DNA from: Thermus kawarayensis JCM 12314
GTDB lineage: Bacteria; Deinococcota; Deinococci; Deinococcales; Thermaceae
DNA length: 7,592 nucleotides
Direction of reading: 5' to 3'
NCBI GenBank assembly: GCA_001311545.1
Contig: BBBL01000068.1
Location: forward strand, 1-7,592
Each line of letters opens with the position of its first letter. The stretch's first letter is position 1. Shown here piece after piece: positions 1 to 7,592 of this stretch. A program made the position numbers and the translations under genes. The notes beneath the pieces were generated by a model. That model searched no databases. It saw only the letters and a list, made by a program, of their open reading frames with translations, and had not been told where the DNA came from.

Positions 1-372
1 GGCCCTCCCACCACCACCATCTGGGGCCTCCCCCCCGCCTCCAGCTCCTTGAGGAAGCGGCGGAAGATGCGGCGCTTGTCCCGGCCCAGCACCTTGCGGG
101 CGCTTTCCAGGAAGAGCTCCGCCGGCGGGGGCGGGGGTTTTAGGCCCGCTTCCCGGTAAAGGTCGGCGATGAGCCATAGAGCCTTTCCTTTTCCTCCGGG
201 CTTCCCAGGTCCTTGTAGAGGATGTTGCGCACCGTTCCCGCCCGGCCTCCCCGCTCGGCCATGAGGGCCTCGAGCCAGCGCAAGGACCCCCTTTTCCCCC
301 GGTGGTCCTGGCCTTGGAGGTGGGGACGGAGGCTTCCAGGTAGCGAAGCCAGGGTGTAGAAGCTTCGCGCAT
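1..372 (-). CDS. Unrecognised protein, N-terminal part, two frame breaks
   Basis: I do not recognise this gene. It starts at the ATG at 372-370 and runs off the left edge. The pieces, in order, are a segment beginning MREASTPWLRYLEASVP, a segment containing SLRWLEALMAERGGRAGTV then RNILYKDLGSPEEKERL, and a segment with WLIADLYREAGL, a run of prolines, then LFLESARKVLGRD and MVVVGG at the window edge. The reading frame changes near 287-300 (a G5-A4-G5 tract on the coding strand) and again near 176-182. Adding one base at each place gives one continuous charged, helical, soluble-looking protein. The final hydrophobic strand followed by Gly-Gly could begin a nucleotide-binding fold, but the decisive residues lie outside the window. 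There is no Shine-Dalgarno sequence, and a candidate promoter sits immediately upstream, so the mRNA may be leaderless. The existence of a gene is fairly likely; its function is unknown. Confidence 0.5.
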   Translation of the reverse strand, partial: MREASTPWLRYLEASVPTSKARTTGGKGGPCAGSRPSWPSGEAGRERCATSSTRTWEARRKRKGSMAHRRPLPGSGPKTPAPAGGALPGKRPQGAGPGQAPHLPPLPQGAGGGGEAPDGGGGRA

Positions 373-381
373 AATACCTAC

Positions 382-411
382 ACTTTAGCCGGGCGGTGTG
401 TCCTTTGGCAA
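382..411 (-). promoter_or_regulatory. Candidate promoter of the left-edge gene
   Basis: Read on the minus strand there is TTGCCA (411-406), an 18-bp spacer, and TAAAGT (387-382). The -10 box ends 9 nt before the ATG at 372, which would put the transcription start on or next to the start codon, as in a leaderless message. A second -10-like hexamer, TATTAT, overlaps the ATG but has no partner -35. The call rests on sequence match only. Confidence 0.4.
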
Positions 412-471
412 CATGGTTTTAAGCGCGGGGTACCTACGCGGGGTGGCCCCTTTGGGAGGCCTTCCAAGGAC

Positions 472-503
472 AAAGGCCGCCCCCCGCCTGGGGGGCGGCC
501 TTT
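472..503 (-). terminator. Rho-independent-type terminator after aceA
   Basis: A perfect 14-bp inverted repeat has arms at 472-485 and 490-503 with a 4-nt loop; the stem is AAAGGCCGCCCCCC against its exact complement. It begins 12 nt past the aceA stop codon. On the minus strand the stem closes with TTT followed by GTCCTT, a short T-rich tail. The position fits termination of aceA transcription and separates it from the left-edge gene, which has its own candidate promoter. The stem is nearly symmetrical, so it could also act from the other side, but no rightward gene ends here. Confidence 0.8.
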
Positions 504-514
504 GGGCCACGCCC

Positions 515-1829
515 TTAGGGGGTGGCCTCGGTGAACTGGGCCTCCTCCGTGGAGCCTTTGAGGGCCAGGGTGGAGGCCTCCCCCTGGGTCAGGGCCAGGA
601 CCACCTCGTCAAAGTAGCCCGCCCCCACCTCCCGCTGGTGCTTCACGGCGGTGAAGCCCTGGGCCTGGGCCAGGAACTCCTTCTGCTGCAGCTCCACGAA
701 GGCGGGCATGCCCCGGGCCTTGTACCCCTTGGCCAGCTCCCAGGTGTAGTAGTTGAGGGTGTGCCATCCCGCCAGGGTGATGAACTGGAACTTGTAGCCC
801 ATCTCCCCCAGCTCCCGGTTGAACTTGGCGATGGTCTCGTCGTCCAGGAACTTCTTCCAGTTGAAGGAGGGGGAGAGGTTGTAGGCCAGGAGCTTGTCAG
901 GGAACTCCTTCTTCACCGCCTCGGCGAACTTCCTGGCCTCCTCCAGGTCGGGCTTGGAGGTCTCCATCCAGAGGATGTCGGCGTAGGGGGCGTAGGCCAG
1001 GGCCCGGGCGATGCCGGCCTCGAGGCCGTTCTTGAAGCGGTAGAAGCCCTCGGGGGTGCGCTCGTCCGAGAGGATGAAGGGCCTGTCCCGCTCGTCAATG
1101 TCGCTGGTGATGAGGGTGGCGGCCTCGGCGTCGGTGCGGGCGACGATCAGGGTGGGCACGCCCATCACGTCCGCCGCCAGCCTGGCCGCCTGCAGGGTGC
1201 GGATGTGCTGGGCCGTGGGCACCAGGACCTTGCCCCCCAGGTGCCCGCACTTCTTCTCGCTGGCCAGCTGGTCCTCGTAGTGGATGCCGGCGGCCCCGGC
1301 CTCAATCATGGCCTTGGTGAGCTCAAAGACGTTCAGGCCCCGCCGAAGCCCGCCTCGCGTCGGCCACGATGGGCACGTACCAGTCCCGGCTCACCTTGCC
1401 CTCGGCGCGCTCCACCTGGTCCGCCCGCATGAGGGCGTTGTTGATGCGCTTCACCATCTGGGGCACGGAGTTATAGGGGTAGAGGGACTGGTCGGGGTAG
1501 GTCTGCCAGGCCAGGTTGGCGTCGGCGGCCACCTGCCAGCCGGAGAGGTAGATGGCCTCGAGGCCGGCCCGCACCATCTGCACCGCCATGGCCCCGGTGT
1601 AGGCCCCGAAGGTGTGAATGTAGGGCCTCTCGTGGAGGAGCCGCCAGAGCTTTTCCGCCCCTCGCCTGGCCAGGGTGTGCTCCACCCGGATGCTGGGACG
1701 GAGCCGCACCACGTCCTCGGGCCTATAGTCCCGCCGGACGCCTTTCCAGCGGGGGTCCTTCTCCCACTCCTGGCGAAGGGCCTCGGCCTCTTGCCGCATC
1801 TCCGGGGTGAGCATGCTCAAGGGTTCCAT
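515..1829 (-). CDS. aceA: Isocitrate lyase (two apparent 1-base deletions)
   Basis: Isocitrate lyase splits isocitrate to glyoxylate and succinate, the first step of the glyoxylate shunt for growth on acetate or fatty acids. It is cytosolic and Mg-dependent. The start is the ATG at 1829, preceded by GGAGGTG 4 nt upstream. The restored protein is 438 residues, the usual bacterial length. Seen in it are [10 protein letters not shown] near residue 95, the metal-site segment ADAEAGFGG (Asp157), the catalytic signature KKCGH with Cys195, NLSPSFNW, and VELQQKEF near the C-terminus. As given, the frame breaks twice: one base is missing near 1355-1357 and another near 1336-1340, both on either side of the GFGG codons. 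Adding one base at each spot joins the N-terminal 158 residues to the C-terminal part exactly as the family requires. The flanks are fully conserved, so this is probably a sequencing fault rather than a dead gene. A terminator follows. Confidence 0.93.
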
Positions 1830-1833
1830 GGAC

Positions 1834-1840
1834 CACCTCC
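1834..1840 (-). promoter_or_regulatory. Ribosome binding site of aceA
   Basis: GGAGGTG on the minus strand lies 4 nt before the ATG at 1829. It is the clearest Shine-Dalgarno sequence in the window and fixes this start over upstream in-frame codons and over the internal ATG at codon 6. Confidence 0.75.
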
Positions 1841-1876
1841 GGCCCTCAGTCTGGGGGCGGGGAAGGCCCCGGTGTA

Positions 1877-1903
1877 GGGTGTAAGCCCGCAAGCTTCACA
1901 CCC
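1877..1903 (-). repeat. Imperfect inverted repeat upstream of aceA (operator-like)
   Basis: On the plus strand GGGTGTAAGC (1877-1886) faces GCTTCACACCC (1893-1903) across 6 nt; pairing is complete apart from one extra C. A further GGTGTA sits directly beside it at 1871-1876. The element lies about 50-75 nt upstream of the aceA start codon, where an operator or leader hairpin could act. No convincing -35/-10 pair was found here, so its role is open. Confidence 0.4.
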
Positions 1904-1908
1904 CAGGC

Positions 1909-1935
1909 GGGTGTAGCCGGCCTCGGGCTACACCC
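1909..1935 (-). repeat. Perfect 10-bp inverted repeat in the reductase-aceA gap
   Basis: GGGTGTAGCC (1909-1918) and its exact complement GGCTACACCC (1926-1935) flank a 7-nt loop. It lies 10 nt beyond the stop of the CoA-disulfide reductase gene, so a weak terminator is possible, but there is no T-rich tail. It shares the GGGTGTA core with the adjacent repeat at 1877-1903, which favours a protein-binding site or paired leader hairpins. Confidence 0.45.
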
Positions 1936-1945
1936 CTGGATGCCC

Positions 1946-3276
1946 TCAGCGCACCTGCTGGGCGGCGATGAGGAGGGGGTCCCAAACGGGGCTAAAGGGC
2001 GGGGCGTAGGCCAGGTCCAGGGCCAGGAGGTCCTCCACCGTCCCCCCTCGGGCCAGGAGGGCGGCCAGGGCGTCTATGCGGAGGGCGCCGTGCCCGTGGG
2101 CCACCACCGCCCCTCCCAAAAGCCTCTCCGTCCCCTCCTCGTAGACCAGCTCCACCCAGAGGGGCCGGCTTCCCGGGTAGTAGTGGGCCCCGTCCCGGCT
2201 TTGGATGAGGACCTTCTTGGCCCGGAAACCCTCCCTGAGGGCCGCCTCCAGGGAAAGCCCCGTGGTGGCCACCGCCAGGCCGAAGGCCTTGAAGATGGCC
2301 GTGCCCGCCACGCCCCCGAAGCGGGCCCTTTTGCCGGCGATGGCGCTTCCCGCGGTGCGGCCGTGCTTGTTGGCCACGTCCCCCAGGGGGAGCCAGTAGG
2401 GGCGCTTTAGGACCTGGTGGAAGCTTTCCGCCACGTCCCCGGCGGCATAGACCCCCTCCAGGTTGGTCCGCATGGCCTCATCGGTGGCGATGGCCCCCGT
2501 GGTCCTAGGGCCACCCCCATGGCCTGGGCGAGCCCGGTGTTGGGGCGGATGCCCGTGGCCAGGAGGACCAAATCAGCGGCCACCACCCCTTCCGAGGTCT
2601 CCACCGCCTCCACCCGGCCCTGGCCCCTCAGGGCCTCCACCCTCACCCCGGTCCAGACCTCCACCCCGTGCCGCTCCAGCTCCTCCTTGAGGAGGGCCCC
2701 CACCTCGGGGTCCCAGTGGGGTAGGGGGCGGTCCTTGGCCTCCAGGAGGGTGACCTCCAGGCCCCGCTTGCGGAAGGCCTCGGCCACCTCGAGGCCGATG
2801 TACCCCGCCCCCAGGATGGCCGCCCGCCTGGCCTGGGAAAGGGCCTTTAGGAGCCTTTCCCCGTCCTCCATGCTCCTCAGGGTGTAAACCCCTTCCTGCT
2901 CCGTGCCGGGGATAGGGGGGACGGTGGGCCTCGCCCCCGTGGCCAGGACCAGGTGGTCAAACCGGTCCTGGAAGGTCCTCCCCTCGGCATGGTCGTGCAC
3001 CGTCAGGGTGCGGAGCCCGTAGTCCACGTCCACCACCTCGTGGCGGGTGTGGACCAGGACGCCTTGCCTCCGGAACTCCTCCGGGGTGCGGGCCACGAGG
3101 TTTTCCAGCCTGGGGATCTCCCCGGAGAGCACATAGGGCAGGCCGCAGGCCCCGTAGGAAACCCAGCCCGACTTCTCGTAGACCACCACCTCCAGCTCGG
3201 GGTTTTCCCGCTTGGCCTTGGCGGCGGCGGAGGCCCCGCCCGCCACCCCACCCACGACCACCAGGCGCTTGCCCAT
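1946..3276 (-). CDS. CoA-disulfide reductase-family flavoprotein (one apparent 1-base deletion)
   Basis: This is an FAD- and NAD(P)H-dependent pyridine nucleotide-disulfide oxidoreductase of the CoA-disulfide reductase/NADH oxidase class, which reduces CoA disulfide or related small disulfides in the cytosol. Restored length is 443 residues. In order: the FAD-binding VVVGGVAGGASAAAKAKR at residues 6-23, the single redox cysteine Cys44 in SYGACGLPY, ATGARP, the NAD(P)H-binding AAILGAGYIGLEVAEAF, LLATGIRPN, the second FAD motif YAAGDVAE, and a dimerisation domain ending LAYAPPFSPVWDPL. There is no C-terminal rhodanese domain. The frame breaks in a G5 run (C5 on the plus strand, 2494-2498); one added G restores ATDEAMRTNLEGVYAAGD. 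Water-forming NADH oxidase or polysulfide reductase activity cannot be excluded from sequence. aceA lies downstream on the same strand, 116 bp away, so co-transcription is possible. Confidence 0.87.
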
Positions 3277-3283
3277 GGGGGGT

Positions 3284-3289
3284 ATTGTG
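3284..3289 (-). promoter_or_regulatory. Candidate -10 box of the CoA-disulfide reductase gene
   Basis: CACAAT on the minus strand ends 7 nt before the ATG at 3276. The bases between are mainly C, so there is no Shine-Dalgarno sequence, which fits a leaderless transcript. I see no good -35 hexamer at the expected distance. The ATG itself is supported by the immediate FAD-binding motif. Confidence 0.35.
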
Positions 3290-3302
3290 CCACAACGGCC
3301 CA

Positions 3303-3332
3303 GGGCCAGATGTCCTTGGGGTCTCCTGGCCC
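3303..3332 (-). repeat. Inverted repeat between ABC ATPase and reductase genes
   Basis: GGGCCAG (3303-3309) faces CTGGCCC (3326-3332) across 16 nt. It lies 4 nt past the stop codon of the ATPase gene and ahead of the reductase start, so it could be a weak terminator or an operator. The palindrome GGGCTAGCCC (3334-3343), which spans the ATPase stop codon, is adjacent. There is no T-rich tail. In DNA this GC-rich such arms can occur by chance. Confidence 0.25.
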
Positions 3333-3336
3333 CGGG

Positions 3337-4017
3337 CTAGCCCTTGGGAAGCCGCGGGGCTTCTTCCCTCACCAGCTTCCCCCCCTTGAGGTAGAGAATG
3401 CGCCCCGCCCTTTGGGCCAGCTCCAAATCGTGGGTGACCAGGACCAGGGTGCGCTCCTCCCCCAGGGAGAAGAGAAGGCCTGCCACCTGCTCCCGGGACT
3501 CCAGGTCCAGGTTCCCCGTGGGCTCGTCGGCGAAGAGGACGGCGGGGTCCAGGGCCAGGGCCAGGGCCACCCGTTGCTGCTCCCCGCCGGAAAGGCGGCT
3601 TGGCGGCTGGTGGAGGCGGTCCTCTAGGCCCACCCTCTCCAGAAGCTCCCTCGCCCGCTCCAGCCTGGCCTTCCTGGGCCAGCCCGCAAGGAGGAGGGGA
3701 AAGGCCACGTTCTCCAGGGCGGTGAGGGTGGGGATGAGGTTCCACTGCTGGAAGACGAAGCCCATCCGCCTGAGGCGAACCCCCGCCCTTTCGTCCTCGG
3801 AGAGGGCGTGGAGGGGGGTGTCCCCTAGGTAGACCCCGCCTTCCGTGGGGAGGTCCAGGCCCGCCAGGAGGTTTAAGAGGGTGGTCTTCCCGCTCCCCGA
3901 GGGGCCCACGATGGCGGTGGCCCCCTTGGGGAAGGCGTAGGTGAAGCCCCGGAGGGCCACCACCTCCTTCTCCCCTTGCCGGTAGCGCTTGCCGAGGTTT
4001 TCCGCCCTTAGCGTCAT
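3337..4017 (-). CDS. ABC transporter ATP-binding protein, MacB/LolD type
   Basis: The 226-residue ATPase subunit carries all the nucleotide-binding motifs: Walker A GPSGSGKT (38-45), Q-loop Gln90 in FVFQQWNLIPTLTALEN, signature LSGGEQQ (142-148), Walker B VLFADEP (160-166), the following TGNLD, and the H-loop His196 in LVTHDL. The FVFQQ-NLIPTLTALENV and ADEPTGNLD wording is that of the MacB/LolD/FtsE branch, whose members drive FtsX-fold permeases that extrude, move or sense substrates at the membrane rather than importing solutes. The frame is intact. The ATG at 4017 follows a GGAAGG-type ribosome site and lies 21 nt after the permease stop, so the two genes almost certainly form one operon and one complex. 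The substrate cannot be told from sequence. Confidence 0.92.
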   Translation of the reverse strand: MTLRAENLGKRYRQGEKEVVALRGFTYAFPKGATAIVGPSGSGKTTLLNLLAGLDLPTEGGVYLGDTPLHALSEDERAGVRLRRMGFVFQQWNLIPTLTALENVAFPLLLAGWPRKARLERARELLERVGLEDRLHQPPSRLSGGEQQRVALALALDPAVLFADEPTGNLDLESREQVAGLLFSLGEERTLVLVTHDLELAQRAGRILYLKGGKLVREEAPRLPKG

Positions 4018-4038
4018 GGTCTTCCCTTCCGGGGCGGT

Positions 4039-5180
4039 TTACACCCTCCCCAGGGCCTCCACCACCGGGATGCGGCTGGCGTTGTAGGCGGGGAGAAGCC
4101 CTGCGAGAAGCCCCAGGCCGAGGGCCACCCCCAGGGCGAAGAGCCCGAGCCTCGGCGTCACCGCCGAGAGGGCGAGGCCCACCTGGTCCAGGGTGTAGAG
4201 GTTGATGAGGAGGGAGGCCAGGCCGCCGAGCCCCAGGCCCAGGGCCCCGCCCAAGAGGGCCAGGAGGAGGGCCTCCAGGAGCACCAGGCGGAAGATAAAG
4301 CCCCTCCTTGCCCCCAGGGCCCGCATGACCCCAAACTCCCGCACCCGCTCGTAGACGGACATCATCACGGTGTTGGCCACCAGAAGCCCCCCCACCACCA
4401 GGGCCACCAGGCTGATGCCGAAACGCACCAGGTCGCTGATCCTTAGGGCGCGCTCGGCAAAGCGCATCACCTCGCCCGTGGTCTGGGCCTTCACCCCGGG
4501 CACCGCCCTTTCCAGGGCCCGGGCCACCTCTTCCGCCTTCTGGCCGGGGCTTAGGGCCACCAGCACGGCGGTCACGTTCTCCGTGCCCACGGCCTCCTGG
4601 ACCGCCCTTAGAGGGACGAAGATCAGGTTGTCGGCGAGGCCGCCCGTTTCCTCCAGGACCCCCTCCACCCGGAGCTCCAGCCTGGGGGAGAGCCTGAGGA
4701 CGCTCCCCAGGGCGAGGCCGCTCCGCTGGGCCACCTTGGCCCCCACCACGGCGCCTTTTCCCGTGGGGAGGAGGCCGCCTTCCCTGGCCTTTAGCCCGGG
4801 TAGAGGAGGTCCGGGGGGACCCCTTCCGGCAGGCCCTGGAAGAGGAAGCTGGCGCTGGGGTCAAAGCCTCCCCGGGTTAGGAAGAGGGTGGGGACCACGG
4901 CCCGCACGCCCAGGGCCTTTCCCGCCTCCTCCAGGGCCTTCAGGGTCTCGGGGGGGATCTCGGGGAGGCTGCCGAAGGCGAAGCCCTCCGCTCCCTCGGG
5001 CACCACCTGGATGGCAGGCCCCACCCGGGAAAGCTCCTGAAAGAGGGCCCGCCTCAGGCCCTCCCCGAAGGAGAGGAAAAGGACCATGCTGCTGGTGGCC
5101 ACCAGGACCCCGAGGAGGGTGAGGAGGCTCCGGATGGGCCTGGCCAGGAGGTTGCGAAGGACTAAGAGAAGGACCTCCAT
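4039..5180 (-). CDS. ABC transporter permease, FtsX/MacB type (one apparent 1-base deletion)
   Basis: Restored length is 380 residues, normal for this family. The N-terminus (LRNLLARPIRSLLTLLGVLVA) is the typical short amphipathic start plus first membrane helix at about 16-37. A large extracytoplasmic domain of the MacB_PCD kind follows to about residue 245. Three C-terminal membrane helices come at about 252-274, 298-326 and 344-364, with the cytoplasmic loop YERVREFGVMRALGARR and the terminal SRIPVVEALGRV typical of FtsX-domain proteins. The frame breaks near 4794-4800, where the upstream frame meets a TAA just after the LLYPG codons; one extra G or C in the CCCGGG run joins it to LKAREGGLLPTGKGAVVGAKV. 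It should pair with the ATPase encoded 21 nt downstream. The ATG is chosen because the family's N-terminal pattern starts there; the AGGGGG before it is too close to be a good ribosome site. Confidence 0.88.
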
Positions 5181-5204
5181 CCCCCTAAGCCTACCCCAAG
5201 GGGC

Positions 5205-5225
5205 GGCCAGGGGCGTGGCCTGGCC
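5205..5225 (-). terminator. Possible hairpin after the NIPSNAP-like gene
   Basis: GGCCAGG (5205-5211) and CCTGGCC (5219-5225) form a 7-bp inverted repeat with a 7-nt loop, starting at the last base of the NIPSNAP-like stop codon. It could weaken read-through into the permease gene 44 bp downstream. No T-run follows on the minus strand, so intrinsic termination is doubtful. Confidence 0.25.
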
Positions 5226-5500
5226 TACAGGAGGCGCTCCACGAAGCGGGTCTCCATCTCCTCCAGGAACTCCCGGGGGTTCACCTCCTTCCGCTTGGGG
5301 TGCGCGTAGTAGGCCTTCTCCGCCCGCTCAAAGTCCTCGTGGCCCACGAACCAGAGGAACTCCCTTTCGGAAAGCCAGTAGGCCCCCAGAACCTTAAAGC
5401 CCAAGGCCTCCCGCAGGGGAAGGATGGTTTCCAGGAAGACCTTCTGGAAGGCTTCCTTGGCCCCTTCCTTCAAGGTGTAGCGGCGCATCTGGACCTTCAT
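5225..5500 (-). CDS. NIPSNAP-like small protein (dimeric alpha/beta barrel)
   Basis: The protein is 91 residues, intact and soluble, with no signal peptide or membrane segment. The pattern MRRYTLKEGAKEAFQKVF, then LPLREALGFKVLGAYWLSE, then FLWFVGHEDFERAEKAYYAHP matches the NIPSNAP arrangement of strand, helix, strand, strand, helix with the characteristic RxYTLKxG opening and a Phe/Trp-rich central strand. Such proteins usually dimerise into a ferredoxin-like barrel; their biochemical role is poorly defined, so none is assigned here. The start is the ATG at 5500; a second in-frame Met at codon 5 is possible and has AAGG in front of it. A TACAAT box ends 5 nt before the first ATG, suggesting leaderless transcription. 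It is divergent from alaS and lies upstream of the ABC genes, possibly in the same transcript. Confidence 0.7.
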   Translation of the reverse strand: MKVQMRRYTLKEGAKEAFQKVFLETILPLREALGFKVLGAYWLSEREFLWFVGHEDFERAEKAYYAHPKRKEVNPREFLEEMETRFVERLL

Positions 5501-5505
5501 GGGCC

Positions 5506-5511
5506 ATTGTA
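5506..5511 (-). promoter_or_regulatory. -10 box of the NIPSNAP-like gene
   Basis: TACAAT on the minus strand (one mismatch to TATAAT) ends 5 nt before the ATG at 5500, so transcription would start at or next to the initiation codon. No clear -35 is seen; at standard spacing it would fall on the first codons of alaS. Confidence 0.5.
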
Positions 5512-5516
5512 AGCGC

Positions 5517-5522
5517 TATAAT
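5517..5522 (+). promoter_or_regulatory. -10 box of alaS
   Basis: A perfect TATAAT ends 7 nt before the alaS ATG at 5530. This predicts a leaderless or nearly leaderless alaS mRNA; no Shine-Dalgarno sequence precedes the ATG. The -35 at 17-bp spacing would be CCTTCA (5494-5499), a weak match that lies within the start of the NIPSNAP-like gene; TGGACC (5490-5495) is a better match but 21 bp away. Confidence 0.65.
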
Positions 5523-5529
5523 CAAAGCC

Positions 5530-7592
<2,063 letters not shown>

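Noticed and set aside
398..1432. Long plus-strand open frame opposite aceA
   Set aside because: It is Gly/Leu/Pro/Val-rich low-complexity translation with no recognisable motif, lies antisense to a clear isocitrate lyase, and runs through the terminator. High GC makes such antisense frames long.
515..1829. aceA as two separate genes for two subunits
   Set aside because: The second piece has no ribosome site or proper start, and the join falls inside the conserved metal-binding segment; one-base repairs give a normal 438-residue enzyme.
1871..1935. CRISPR array or mobile-element ends from the GTGTA repeats
   Set aside because: The units are short, closely spaced and in alternating orientation, with no regular spacers, transposase or target duplication.
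2494..2498. Programmed ribosomal frameshifting in the reductase gene
   Set aside because: A G5 run without a slippery heptamer or stimulatory stem is not a known shift site, this family is not known to use shifting, and similar breaks occur in three other genes of the window.
2957..4864. 635-codon minus-strand frame across the ABC and reductase genes
   Set aside because: It is an out-of-frame shadow made of Gly/Pro/Arg runs spanning two intergenic gaps and three verified genes; the real proteins are in other frames.
5501..5529. T-box or other riboswitch controlling alaS
   Set aside because: The TATAAT box lies 7 nt before the ATG, so there is no leader RNA long enough to hold a riboswitch.

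Overview
The window looks like chromosomal DNA from Thermus or a close relative. The coding DNA is very GC-rich, with almost every third codon position G or C. The proteins have the Arg/Glu/Leu/Pro-rich composition typical of that group, and several genes appear to have leaderless promoters (a -10 box ending 5-8 nt before the ATG). This assignment rests on composition and protein character; no database search was possible.

Layout: six genes run leftward and one runs rightward. Reading leftward from 5500 they are a small NIPSNAP-like protein (5500-5225), an FtsX/MacB-type ABC permease (5180-4039), its ATP-binding partner (4017-3337), a CoA-disulfide reductase-family flavoprotein (3276-1946), isocitrate lyase aceA (1829-515), a strong terminator (503-472), and the start of an unrecognised gene that leaves the window at position 1. 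Rightward, alaS (alanyl-tRNA synthetase) starts at 5530 and runs off the right edge in an open frame. It is divergent from the NIPSNAP-like gene across only 29 bp, and that gap holds two facing -10 boxes.

Functionally the window is mostly housekeeping: the glyoxylate shunt (aceA), CoA or low-molecular-weight thiol redox balance (CoA-disulfide reductase), a two-component MacB/Lol-like membrane ABC system, and tRNA charging (alaS). aceA lies directly downstream of the CoA-disulfide reductase, with two GTGTA-type inverted repeats between them. A related inverted pair overlaps the start of the unrecognised gene at the left edge.

The most notable property of this copy is that four of the seven genes carry frame breaks, six in total. 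Each can be repaired by adding one base, and several lie in or next to short G/C runs. Two of them fall about 20 bp apart inside the isocitrate lyase active-site segment. The remaining protein sequence is conserved throughout, so sequencing or assembly deletions are the most likely cause and the genes are annotated as single full-length reading frames. I found no convincing undescribed system, CRISPR array, mobile element or RNA gene.
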